NCBI GenBank assembly: GCA_905250075.1
Contig: CAJNOP010000020.1
Location: forward strand, 1,513,399-1,577,398
From: Rotaria sp. Silwood1
Taxonomy: Eukaryota > Rotifera > Eurotatoria > Philodinida > Philodinidae
Direction: 5' to 3'
Length of the DNA stretch: 64,000 nt
Each line of letters begins with the position of its first letter. The stretch's first letter is position 1. This document shows, piece by piece, positions 1-13,000 of the stretch. The position numbers and the translations under genes are program-made. The notes beneath the pieces were generated by a model. That model saw only the letters and a list, made by a program, of their open reading frames with translations, ran no database searches and was not told the DNA's origin.

Positions 1-544
1 GCATTCTATTAATAATGATAATCTGAGCGCTGTCCTATACTTGTATTTCAATATCTTCCTAGATTTTAGTGTTTTAAATCAAAACAGTTTTTTATATTAG
101 GTTAGACATTTTCTACAACATATTAATGACATGAATTTTTCTTACATTATTAGTTAACCTCATTGACATGAGTCGATGATATCTGATATGACACAAGAAT
201 GAAGATTAATATGTTCTTACTGAACTCAGATCTTGTCTTGCGTTCAATTAGATGACGAAATCTTTTTCTCTGACGTATGAAGACTTCTAATACGATCACA
301 TCATTCCCAATGAAATTTTAGATAATCATTAGTCTAATAGTCTTCAGAATTTCTTGAAAGTTTTTATCAAAACAAATTGTTTCTTTTTCCATAGAATCAA
401 TGACATGAAAACTCTCTTATGTCATAAAAAGCATCGATAACGAGAGTTTTTTAACATTTTACCATTTTGAAACAGAAAATATTTTCAATAATAGTTGTAC
501 AAACTTTTAAGTGAGCATCTATGATGGATTCGAGTTTATGGCAC
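1..544. other. No gene recognised
   Basis: AT-rich sequence with no reading frame I can support. If the truncated gene at 1747-2761 continued, its missing exons would lie here or beyond the window edge, but I found no match to exons 3-6 of the second copy. Confidence 0.5.
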
Positions 545-1327
545 ACTCGATAAAAAAAATTTTGTATGATTTTTTTGCTCATGCAACACATGAATGTCTA
601 AAATCACTATCACCAAAATTTTAGGTTCTAATATCCTTCCTTTGAAAAGTTAGCCAAAACCGACTTTTAGGAATATTATACCTTTTGGGAAAAAGCAAGA
701 AGCAAGACCGTATAAAAGATGTGTCCACTTGCGTTTGAACAAATCAGAAAATAGAGATTTAAGAGCTGAATAAAATGAACTATATGCATATAATTTAATG
801 TCTATCAATTCAAGTTTTGTAAAATCAGTACGAATCAAAAGAGGTCCTTTTGATCATTACAAATTCAAAAATGTACTTCCTGCTATGTGTCAGAAGCAGA
901 ACATCTTCAGCTGAATTTTACGTATCTTGTGCAACTTTTTTCTCTCTACAAAATGGTAAACAAATATTCGAAAACAATCTGTCCCATCGAATCGAAACGG
1001 GGAAGACATCTTCTCATCTTTATAAAACTTGAGTTGCTAGACATTCTATTATACCCACATACCTTATATTGTCCAACTTTTAATTGTCTATCATCTGTTA
1101 TATACCATGAAAAATTTCAATGATCTGTTCAAACGCAAGCTGACATATCCTTTATAGGGTATTTCTTCGTGTTTTTTTCTCAAACAGGTATTATAAAGCT
1201 GAAAGTCGGTATTAGATAACTTTTCAGAGCGAGGGTATTGGAACCTAAAAAGTTAGTCTTGGCAGTTTTAGACATTGTGAAGGGTTGAATTAACAAAAAC
1301 AATTACAATAAAACATTTGATCGAATG
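545..1327. repeat. Imperfect large palindrome (hairpin element)
   Basis: The sequence at about 590-835 matches the reverse complement of about 1010-1285. Shared blocks include AATGTCTAAAA, TTTTAGGTTC, TGAAAAGTTA, CCGACTTT, ACTTGCGTTTGAACA and CAAGTTTT, in the same order in both arms. Weaker similarity extends outwards to about 545 and 1327. The central spacer is about 175 bases. Arms have diverged by substitutions and small gaps, so this is an old snap-back element rather than a recent duplication. The short reading frames inside are by-products of the repeat. No target-site duplication was recognised. Confidence 0.6.
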
Positions 1328-1746
1328 GTTTGTATATTGAAATGATACTCGATGGGCTCATGAAAGTTCTCTTAATGATCATACGATCTCCAAATGAGTA
1401 AAGCTTCAAATGAAATTCTATCGTTGATTATATTGTTCTTGCAAATATTTCATCTGATATTGAAAAATTTGGAAAATGTTCATAAATCTTCAACAAATTC
1501 TTATCAAATACGGAACATATCCTTGAAAATGGTATCCATTAACTAGAGTCATGTGTTCTTGAATTAATTTTCATAATCATTACTATATAATAACAGACAA
1601 CTTCCGTTTACATTACTAAATATATTCTTTCATTTACATTATATAACATCTTAATCGCATAGAATATTCAAAAAAGTGCTTTAATTCGTCTTATGAAAGA
1701 ACTAATAGACATTAGTTTCATAGACATGAGAAAATCTTAAACTTAC

Positions 1747-2761
1747 CAATATCAGTACGTAAAATAAAATCATATGTTTTAAATGTCCAATAACCTTCAT
1801 AGATTGAATTAATCGAATCAATATAACCATATGTTCGAAGATTTTCATAAAGAGATTCTGAACGTTTTGCATCAAATGTTTCTTTATCATTTACTAATGG
1901 TACACCAATAAATGAGTCATTCATATCTTTATATGATTCTATAACACGTTTTGCATCATCAAATGCATGTTGAAAATTGTTATCCGTAATATTTTTTGTT
2001 CGAAACTGTATTGGCACATAGAGAAAAAGTCGACACATAGATGGTTCTTCCTTATTTTGACGAAGACGATGAACACAACCAAGTCTTCGAAATTCACTCG
2101 AAAAATTATATGTAAATATCACAAGATCTGTTCGCCATGTTGATGGTTCACCAAGTAACATTTCAACCCATGAACGATAAAGCCTCAACAAAATAAACAA
2201 ATGCAAAAAAATGATTTTTCATAAAAAAAAACACAGGGATTCATTCAAAGAAAGAACTCTGAATAGTGCAACAAGAATATTGGTCGATAAAAATCTGATA
2301 GTCTACATGCGAACAAACTTTGATACCAGTAATAAAATAGATCATTCTGAAAAAATAATCGATCGATTGCTTTATGATAAAAGAATCTGATTCAAAATAA
2401 AAGTCTGTTATTATTTATCGGTTATTTATTCATATGTTATATGCTTACCATCTGACTTCTGGAAAAAACTCCTCACTTTGATGATGTGGATAATAAATAA
2501 CAATGGCACGTTGCACAGGAGAAGTTTTTTTAAGTGGTTTACATGGTTTCAGTATGGGTTTGTTTCGAGTAATATTTGATACTGATGAAGTTGTTTGAGA
2601 AAATAAAGTTTGTGTTGATGGATAGTCACATTTAACTGACTTCGGTTCTTTTTCATGAGTATTATTACTGAAGTTACGTACAATCAATACGAGTAAAAAG
2701 CAACATACACTTATTCCAATAGCGGATAGAATTAAACGTAATGTCACACGATTTATGCGAA
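1747..2761 (-). pseudogene. Truncated copy of a type II membrane glycosyltransferase-like gene
   Basis: This is the first of two diverged tandem copies; the other is at 6747-9099. Exon A (2761-2449) starts after a TTTAG acceptor in phase and encodes a hydrophobic anchor (about 18 residues from LILSAIG) and a Ser/Thr/Pro-rich stalk. Exon B (2183-1747) encodes the start of the luminal domain, ending with ILRTDI before a good GTAAGT donor. Exon lengths, phases and splice sites match the second copy, and about nine in ten residues of exon B are identical. No counterpart of exons 3-6 is visible in the remaining 1.7 kb, whereas in the other copy exon 3 is only 515 bases further on. A GTG is the first in-frame start-like codon, so a small upstream exon is needed; ATGAGAG with a GTATGA donor at 4093-4085 would join in phase. 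Either a truncated copy or a gene with an unusually long intron leaving the window. Confidence 0.6.
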
Positions 2762-5700
2762 CTAAATATTAAAGAGAAAAGAAATAGTTTATTTGAAGTT
2801 CAAACAAGTCTTTTCTAATAGTGATCGAGAATTAATATTGAAAAAGAACACTTCTAGCGGAAATAATTTTACTTTCTTCAACGATGCTTTCTCTATGAGA
2901 TCGTAGAACGAAAAGAAAAAAATCTGCATAAAACTTCTTCAAAATCTACACGCTCTTAAATGATCATAACAGATTTATTCATTTTTTCTGTTGTAAATTA
3001 TCAAATCCTGAACTTCGTTCAAACTAAAGTATTTTATTAAAATATGTTTTTCATTAATAGTGATTGAACATTTTAAGTATAAACTAGATATAGCATTACA
3101 TAATTATTTGATGTTTTTTAAGAAGACTCAATCTGAAGAAACATAATTATTATCATCATCATCATTCTATGCTATCATATATTGTTTGTTGTTCAACTAT
3201 TGTTTTTTTTATCAAGTTCACACTTATCTGTCTTGTGTCAAGCTTCTTTGTACTTCTGGTTTTAGTGTGCACTCTTTGTTTTAACTCTTTAACCGTTAAA
3301 TTTTTTTGAAATCAAATAGTAAACTTTTCGCAGAACAACTTTTGATACACAGAAACACAGGAACATAATCGATCTGAAACATCAGAACCGGTAAAGAGAG
3401 CTTTACTCAGTACAGGATGTTAGGATCGACACAGAGCGTACAAAGAAAACAGAATCAAAGAGTTATGATCTTTATTTTTTCCATAAAGATTGCTTTGACG
3501 AGTATACTCGTCAATAATGGTTAAAGGGTTAATTGTCCTCTGAGGAACAAAATGCAATAAGATTATTCAGTTCCATTTTCAATACAAAAATAATGACCAG
3601 AATCATGTGAAATCCTTTGTCATAAATTTTATTTGAGCATTTTTTTTCAACTATAGTGTATATACCTCTTACAGATTCTAAAAACCTCCATTCGAAAAGT
3701 ACTGTACATGATTCAATTCATTAGATTAAGTGTGTGAATAATCCTTGAAAAAATATCATACTCAATCTATGTGTTGCCTATGTTCAAGTATAGTTGTTAA
3801 TATTTTCATAGCAGCTACCTACAATATAAACCATTTATTGATGAAAAATAAAATCACTTTGTACGAAACGAAACGGAACTGACAATTGTAAGTACAGTTT
3901 TAGACCAAAGGAACACTTTTTTTTGGTTAAGCTACAAACTTTAACAAAAAGAAACGACTATTTTTAATGTTCTCAAAAAACGGCCATGATATGATTCACT
4001 TCTTTCTCATCCGTATTTCTATTGATTTCTTTTAGCAGCATCGTATCTAAAAAACAAAAAAATAATAGTGAACAAGATTGTCATACCTCTCATGGCTAAA
4101 CAATGATGTGTAGAGATCCACAAGCTTAAAACACTTCTTATGGAGAAACACCCAAGCAAACTTTAAAAAAGTATATCATGAGTGCGAAGAGCACGTAAAT
4201 ATTCGAAACATATTTTTTTCGTTCGTTCTGTTCCGATTTCGAGCCTCCGGTGGTTGTCAGACTCCGATAATTCCAAACCTGTATATTATTGGGTATTCAT
4301 TGTCGATTCCTCAGGCACTCCTATAACCCTCGATACTCATCGAAGTTTCGAGTAGTCGAAAAAAAAATGAGTGATTCACACATGTTTCTTTCATTCAACT
4401 ACTCTAGTAGGATGATTAATATTAAACATACACTTTTCTTAGTTCTATAATTTAATACAAAATATTTAACATTAACTGATGACAAATAACAAGTCAGATC
4501 GAAATCCAGAAGTGTTTTTGGCTAAAAAAAACAGCTAAAAAGAATTTTATAATTTAAATGTTTGAAAGGTTTTTTAATATCAATTTTATATTTTATTACA
4601 CAAATCAATGATTTATCAAATGCCATTGATGCTATTTCTAATACGACATCTGTAATCAAAAAACAAATACAGGTCGAACCTTTTTAAAAATATATGACAA
4701 ATTAAAGAAGAAAAAATGTTTCTTATCGTTGTCTTCTATTGTCAATAAAACAGTATCTATCATTATGAACATTTCATATTTATGTAGTATCTCTAAATGT
4801 TCTTTTTGAATATCCTATTATTCGATCCTTCTTTAATAAAAAAAAAAAAAACAGAAACATAAAAATGAAATAGGAAAAGTACATATTCAAATAATAATTT
4901 TCATACAACAAATTGTTTATCTATTCTAGCAGATAGTGAAGAGTATCTCTTCACTTTGGTATAGTATAGATTGTTTGTGAAATCTAGCAAGCTGAATATT
5001 TGTTGAATCTTCCGAAAGTACATTGCAATTGATGACATATAAGCAAACTATGCTTATCTTCATTGAAATTGAAACAAATAAGGAATTTCAATAAATTCTA
5101 GAATGAATGTATGATTGTAATGAAATTAACTTCTACAAAAACACAACAACAGATGATGGCAATTGATGGAATCTATATATGTCGAAATTTACTTTGAAAG
5201 TATTCTACATTTATAAGACACCTAAGATGGAGCTAGTAGACTTTTTAGTTTTATAGCCAAATGTGATCTATTTTCATATCAGAATATTTTTGAATATTTT
5301 CCTTATAAAGCTTTACGAAATACAGAATAGAATCATGTAGCTTATAGCTACACAAGGCATGAAGAAAAAACGTCTATGTATGTGAAAATGATGGATACAA
5401 CACAATACCTACAAGTTTATTTTTGATGAGTTCTAGAAAGTCTCAAGATAATCTTGAAAAACTTCTTTTGTGCGAAACTTCCATTTTTCGTTCTTACATT
5501 GATTGTGGTTTCTCACTGAGTATAACGTTTATATTTCATTCAATTTGAAATAAATGATGTAAATAGATGTGCAACAGTGTGATCAACTCTCAATGCAATC
5601 TGTGAATGCAGTGACTTCGGTAACGAGTTGTTTTTTTGGTACCACTAGCTTCTCTTAGAATATAAATAGCTCAATCGTTTAAAAAAGACTTCATCGTTCA

Positions 5701-6746
5701 AGTTTTTTTTCCTCATTTATTGTATTCATAGATATTCAAATTGGTGCTTTGAACATATATTGCTAAAAATGAAACTGGCATCAGATATCAACTTGATATG
5801 GGGATCGTTGGTCTGTATATGTAAAAAAAACACACAACTAAACTGTTCATAAAGCCATTTTCATAGTTTCCAGATCCCGACTAACAAATTTTTCAGCCTT
5901 GAGTTGATTGAGTTTCTCCTGTATTCACAGCTTCTAAAGTTAAAAGCTTCACATTTCTATCTTGTTTTTATTAAAATTTTTCTAAGAAATATTTAAAGAC
6001 CTTCTGATGTGAAAATGAACCATAGTTGGTTCTTAGACTGAAATGTTCACGAGTTCCATCTTAGTTGATTCTTTAATTTTAAACTTGACCAGTTGATTTT
6101 AAAATAAACACCGACATATACATAGGATTCAACTTGTTTTCTTTGCCCATTACATATATATATACATTCATATCTTTCCTTGTGCGCTCATACATGTTCA
6201 TTATAGCAGTAGATACGAATAGGATTTGTCCAGACTGTAATAAACAAATGGTAAAAAAGAACTTGGAAGATCATGCTTGTAAAAAAAACATACGATGTCT
6301 GGAGAAACTATTCAAACAAAATATGAACGATTGTAATCAACATCATATTGTCTACCGAATGATAAACCTATATTAGGATTTAAGTATAAATGAAAAAATT
6401 TCAAAAAATAGTTTTCTAACCAAGGAAACTGAAAAAATGCTAGCGTATGAACAATCATAAGAAATTACACTGAGTGTAACATACAAAAATTCTGATAGAA
6501 ATGAATGTCTACTAAAAATTGTTATCTCCTCCTCTCTTCAATTTAAAAAAATTCTAAATCTTGATCATAACAACACCTTTTCTTTAAATTAATTCTACAT
6601 AAAACTCTGTTATTATGAAACTCTTTAAAGTTGCCTCTGCATTATGAATAAATCAACAACAAAATGATTTTTTATTAATAGTACGTAATTTGAATCATAT
6701 TGCAATTATTTAATAGATGATGATAATAGTTTGATAGATTTTAAGA
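2762..6746. other. Upstream flank of first copy and gene-free DNA
   Basis: The part 2762-4110 aligns in pieces with 9100-10010 upstream of the second copy, for example the block containing CATGGCTAAACAATG (4090) and CATGGCTTAACAATG (9988). The tandem duplication therefore included the 5' flank or first intron. From 4110 to 6746 I see only AT-rich sequence. A short frame at 6134-6376 has a C-x2-C...H-x3-C spacing but no further support. Confidence 0.5.
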
Positions 6747-9099
6747 TTATAAAGTTTTATTTCTTCCATATGAAGCCAATTCTTCAAGTGTCATATACTT
6801 TGATTCAAGTGCCATACGCATTGCCTTAAATACAAATTAAAAATAGACATCTTTAGCATTTTTCTTTCATCATTTTCTTTGTTTCTTACATAAGCTTGAG
6901 AAGTAGTATCATTTTTATATTTTTCCAAGTCAGTTTGATTATATTTACCCATTTTGAAAACAAATTTCGAAAAAGGTAAATCTGTATGCCAACAATGTAA
7001 ATTAAGACGTATCCCTTGTTGAACATATGCCACTGTATCATCTGTTGATGATTGATCAAGAAGGTCGTGACCTATAAATAGCTGAATTTGATTTATACCA
7101 ACTAAATGATTTAGCGCTAAATGTTGACCATATAAAAGTAAAACACCAAAATGCCTAGAAAAGTATAAGTATTTTAACTAATGTGTCAAAGGATATTTAC
7201 CATTCAGGCCACATTGATGTTCCTAATTTACCTTCTCTTTCCGGCATAGCAAATTCATATAATGCTAACCATAGCATACCATGTAGTGTTTGATTAGCAA
7301 CTAAATATGCATCATATGGTGAACCATACCTTTAAATAAAGAGGAGAATAATATTATTAATATAAAAAAAGATAATGAAACAAACCAAGTAGAACCCATG
7401 TTAGATATATTAGCATGTGCAAAGCCCATATCATTAGCAATACGTTTGAATTTACGTCGATTAAAGTCTGTGCCATAACCACCGAGGCCAGTTATGAAAG
7501 TACAATTTTGTGGAATATATGTTGCAAAGTGACGATAAATGAAAACATCTAAATAATATTATATGAGAATATACTTGCGTGAAATCAGTAAAAAACAAAG
7601 AGACAAACAAAACAATGTGAGAAAAAAAATTGAATAGTAATGTTTAACAAAATAAAATAGTTGAAAAGTGTTAGAGTTATAGTTGATTAAACTGCTCATA
7701 ATCTTTCTTTACTATTCATATTCTAGGGTAACTAATTCTTTAGACCATATATCATTGATGTAAAGAACAAGACATCAAAGAAGGTTCATAGAGATTCATG
7801 CGTTATATATGGTTTAATACATAGATTAGACTAAACATTAACAATAGAAAAATTTTAAAAAAAGTATTCATTGTTTTCTTATATTTTAAACTTCACTTAT
7901 TGTTCATAAAATTTCACATAGTATGCAATCTTTTTATGCCAACGATGAAATAAAATATCCGAAAGTTGTTCACTCAAAACTATGCATATTCGATGTCTTA
8001 CTTGGAATTATGAAAGAAGTGATAAATATTAATTTAATGTACAATCGAAAACCTTAAACTTACCAATATCAGTACGTAAAATAAAATCATACATTTTAAG
8101 TGTCCAATAACCTTCATAGATTGAATTAATTGAATCAATATAACCATATGTTCGAAGATTTTCATAAAGAGATTTTGAGCGTTTTTCATCAAATGTTTCT
8201 TTATCATTTACTAATGGTACACCAATAAATGAGTCATTCATATCTTTATATGATTCTATGACACGTTTTGCATCATCAAATGCATGTTGAAAATTGTTTT
8301 TCGTAACAATCTCTGTTCGAAATTCTACTGGTACATAGAGAAAAAGACGGCACATAGATGGTTCTTGTTTGTTTTGGCGAAGACGATTAACACAACCAAG
8401 TTTTCGAAAGTCACTCGAAAAATTATATGTAAATATCACAAAATCTGTTCGCCATGTTGATGGTTCACCAAGTAACATTTCAACCCATGAACGATAAAGC
8501 CTTAGTTAGAGAAACAAATTCGAAATATCATATCTCAAAAAAAAAAAAAAAGACAAGAGGCTTTACTGAGACGATAAATATTACAAACGGAAACAGGAAT
8601 GTTGGTGAATAGAAATCTGATAGTCTACATGCAAGCAAACTTCGACAATCAATAAATAAAATAGATCATTCTGAAAAAGTAATCAATCGATTGTTTTATG
8701 ACAAAAGAAATTAGGATGGAATTAAAATCGTTGGAAATTTATCAGTTTGTTATTCAGGTCTTGTTTATGCTTACCATCTGACTTCTGGGAAAAAACTTTC
8801 ACTCTGATGATTTGGATAATAAATAACAATGGCACGTTGTACAGGAGAAGTTTTTTCAATTGGTTTGCATGGTTTTAATATGGCTACTTGTCGAGTAGTA
8901 GTAATAGTTGATTGTGATGTTGATGGAGTGGTTTGAGGAAATGATTTTTGTGTTGATGGACAATTACATTCAATTGGTTTTGGTTCTTTTGCATGAGTAT
9001 CATTATCGAAATTACTGTATCTAAATAAGAGTAGTATACAACACATACAAAGTCCAATAGCCGATATAATCGAACGTAATGTAACACGAGGTATACGAA
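6747..9099 (-). CDS. Type II membrane glycosyltransferase-like protein (DUF7164-like)
   Basis: Six exons join in phase: 9099-8775, 8500-8064, 7548-7386, 7329-7201, 7154-6890 and 6824-6747 (TAA), giving 464 residues plus a missing short N-terminus. An N-terminal hydrophobic segment (SIISAIGLCMCCILLLF) after a basic stretch and before a Ser/Thr/Pro stalk indicates a type II anchor, with the catalytic side in the Golgi lumen. The luminal domain has a DFILRTDIDVF segment; the DID fits the metal/nucleotide-sugar DxD motif of GT-A glycosyltransferases and is completed only by joining exons 2 and 3. Other conserved-looking stretches are GLGGYGTDFNRRK and STWYGSPYDA. From memory it resembles proteins annotated DUF7164, common in rotifers; that assignment is moderate. 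Substrate unknown. The start exon is unresolved: the ATGAGAG/GT candidate seen in the other copy has lost its GT here (position about 9982). Confidence 0.7.
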
Positions 9100-10007
9100 C
9101 TAAATATTAAAAAGAAAAGAGATTATTATTAGTAATCGAAACAAATCTGGAAGAACAGTTTTCTCTTCTATGAATATACTTTTTTTTTATTAAAAATACG
9201 CATGCAAAAATTAATATGCGCTAATGTCTGCACGTATACGTGATATTATTCTACTCTGATGGTTAATACGAAAGGACTAATATCTAATATTAAGTGCTGG
9301 AAAGATATTTTATTCTATCTGCATGACTATACTTTTGTCACTTATATATGATATCTGTCTTGATGAACAAAGCTGACAGACGATTGATTAATATGATATG
9401 ATTCAGAGAAACACAAAGAACAGTCTTCTTGTTTATCCCGAGTAAAAAAAAGATATTTATCAATCTTATCTGCTTTGTGTTCTTGTTTTCAATGGATAAA
9501 TAATGATGAAAATTTCGTAGACTTTTGTATCATCAAATTTATGTCAGTTTGCTTTTCAATGATAATGTAGACATCTCTTAAAGATCTGCAGTATTCTATT
9601 TGAAAAGTACAATAAATGATTCAATTTGGTACTTGCAGCGTGCAAGAATTATTGTTGATAAAATATTATACTAAACTGAAATGTTGCTTATATTCAAGTA
9701 TAGTTTTTAGTATTTTCTTAGGAGCTACTTTCTATATGAATCATCTTTTAATGAGAAAAGAACAATTTTTCTAAAATAAAACTGATACCTGTAACCAAAG
9801 TGTTAGACTAAAACAATGATTTTTCGTTGAAGTACAAACTTAAAAAAAAATAAACAATTATTTCCAATTTTCTCAATAAAAGACTATCGCATAATTCACT
9901 TCGTTCTTGTTAGTACTTCAATTGATTGTTTTGGGTAAGATATTTTTTGAAAAAGAAAATCAAATAAAACAAGACTGTCGTATTTCTCATGGCTTAACAA
10001 TGGCATG
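9100..10007. other. 5' flank of the second copy, homologous to 2762-4110
   Basis: No coding exon is supported. Blocks such as AAGTATAGTT and the CATGGCT[A/T]AACAATG segment are shared with the flank of the first copy, in the same order. Similarity stops at about 10010, where the inverted-repeat element begins. Confidence 0.5.
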
Positions 10008-13000
10008 TATGGGTATAAAAATTTTGAAAATTTTTTATCGAACAACAAAGATTTGGTACTTTCGATGAAAAAAAGCAGTCCTGTACATTATATATCACTA
10101 GTTTTATTAGACTATTTTGTGGACAATACGTTTCACTGCAAGATATATGATGTGTTGTATTTTTGAAATGCATAGAGAGTACTGAAAAACAAGCAAAATA
10201 TGGGCAGTGACTATAATGGTTCAAAAACTAAAAACTTTAGAGATAAAGTTTTGTGACCTAATCATAAATATGGTTGAAAATTATGTTGACTTGACTAAAA
10301 TTCGTTCCTAGAAGGTTTAAAACCGATCTTGACTACAACCTGAGAAAGTTCTATAGTTTGTCTCACATATATCGTTTTAGTACATAATAATGTTAAAGTG
10401 TATATTTATCTTCTCTTCTCCTAATATTTTCTCACATTGAAATTACAATTCACTATGTACGCACAAATCTATTGGATTATCTTTTTTCATTTGACAATAA
10501 GCATGCTAATGTAGATTAATAGTAATATTAAATCATCTCTACTTTCTCGTGTATGATCTTTTGCGTAGTTTATGAATAAAACAGCTGATTAAATTTGAAC
10601 TCACTTGACTTTTTCTGTAGCCACCTTCTCATCATTCTGTATGAAGAAAAACAAATAATGCTTATGTATGTTCAAGGTTGGTATATTTTACTACACACAC
10701 AGAGTCTCATTTTGTCTCATAAGCATTGTGTTGACAAGGTAAGTATTGGTGATCGATGATGCATGCAATCGATGAAGAGAGGAAAGAAAATGAGTGACGA
10801 TAAACAAAGTGACTCGTATTCATAAGGTAAATATTTCGCATTGATATTATTCGTTAATGCTGTGATATTCGATTTATTGATTCGTTCGCTTCAAACTAAT
10901 GGACCCTATTTCTTCAGCCTTTTCGTTTAGCTCAGAGCTCAGAAAAAAGTGTCGCAAACAGTCGTATACGTTGCAAAATATGTTCGTACACGTTTTTTTT
11001 TGTTTTTTATGTCTGATTGCACAATTACAATCGTGTTTCATTGTCTCGTATACAAAGAAATAAGACGTGTGGGCAACTTCGTCTATTGTCAAAGTTATAG
11101 AATCTTCTTGACACTGAAAAATGTGTTATATTATCATTATTATTAGTCGTACTTTCCTTCCTCGTTACCTGCGAAATTTGTTTAATAAATGACAACATAG
11201 TTTTGTTTTATTGAAGAAAATTTATCGTAGATGACTTCAGGTCAAATTTTTCCAAAAAATTAAAGGCAGTAGAAACGAAATCAAGAAAAATTTAAGGAAC
11301 TGTGAATCGAATAAAATCGAAACTAATACTTTAAATCTCAAACTAAATCGAACGAAATCAAAAAGAAATTTGATTAGAATTTCATGAGAAACGACTAAGA
11401 CTGACATTTTTTAATTTAACTCATTCGTCTTTTTCCAAATGGTTGTCACCTAAATCAAGACTCCTATTATAAAATGGTCGTCGCATGAAAATGTTTCTCA
11501 CAGGAGCAATGTCTTATGTCTTATATATCACTTAAGATTCTTTCTTAATTATTTAATGGTTTAAGAAATTATAACCTTAATCAATATATTTAATCAGAAA
11601 TATGTTCAGTTTTCAGAATTCTCACCTGAAAACCAATGAAGAATGAAGCTAAAATGATTTATAGATTTTTTTTTAACCTTAAGACATGCTTTTCAATGCT
11701 CAAAATTTCCGTGGTATTCTTGAATATCGTTTTCATTATCAGTATTTCCAAAAAAGGATCCTACGAGAAGACTGCATGAAAACGTTGATCCGCTTAGACA
11801 TAAAACTGGGCATGGAATATTTTATGATAGGATATAGAAGGGATGCATTATTATATATATATATATGAAATCATGGTTTTCACTTATTATTTATTTTAGT
11901 TGTTCATTTTAACAGAGAAGAAATGTTCATATTGTATTAATTTTGATTTAATTAATCATTACGTAAATAGATGTCTTTCTAAAGAATATAATTACTTTGT
12001 TGACACTTTTTTTAAACAAATAAAGACAAGAACATATATAAATATCTTCTCTGTTGCTTATGTATCTAATATGTCGATCTGTAATTGTTATCATTGAATC
12101 TACAATTGTGATAATTCTAAATAATGAAAATATAAATTAATGTAATAAATTAATACCCATAGTTGAATCTCCTATTAAGTTTCAGAATGTTCATTTATTT
12201 TTATTGTTCATTACAATAACGGATAGGATAAATGCAGAGAAAATTAACATATACACCCACACTCTCAAGGTAGTGGCCCTGATGTTGCATTATTAGTTCC
12301 ATTCAATATAATTGTTTCATTCATATTCACAATAGCTGCATTCATTGCTGTTCTATTACATATATTCACTTTTTCATGTAACGGAGTTTCTGATTTATTT
12401 GTGAAATAATAAGAAACTTCACTCATTTCAAATATTTAGCTAAGAAATTCATAGAAGTTAATCACAAAATTGTTAAGGATTAGAAAGAATAAAAACCAAA
12501 GACGCCTGTTGTGGCCTTTGTGTTTCTTCAATCATATGATATTAATTAATCGTCCTTCATCTTCTTTAATAAAAACAAAATGTTACATATATGTGACGAA
12601 AGCATAGTTATTCAAATAGAATAAAACAAATTTGCAGCACTTTGTATCAGTCTTTCCTTATTAACCGTCAGGATAGGAAGATATTACTGCTTGTGATAAT
12701 AAAGGAAGATTTTTTTTTCTATGGAAACTTATTCGGTTATTCTCTTGAGATAAATCAAACAAACTGTAGCATTATAGATACAGAAAAGTAGAAAGACTGC
12801 TGATTGAAAGATTCTTTAGTTGCAGTAGATATTTATATACAAATATCACAGAAAGAAATCTTTCTTTATCCTTTAATTTATGTTTATTTTATAAAAATAA
12901 ACTAAACCCATAATCAAGATAAGCCTATTTAATAAAGAAATGATTCATTTTTTACATGGCATATACCATTGGGTTTGATGTGCAATTTGAAAGAAAAAAA

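Noticed and set aside
6134-6376. 80-residue plus-strand frame with a C-x2-C-x11-H-x3-C spacing resembling a zinc finger
   Set aside because: Only one partial motif, a hydrophobic unrelated start, no splice-supported continuation and no recognisable family; chance in AT-rich DNA is as likely.
10874-11146. Opposing short frames within the left part of the 10-15 kb element
   Set aside because: No similarity recognised; overlapping on both strands as expected by chance.
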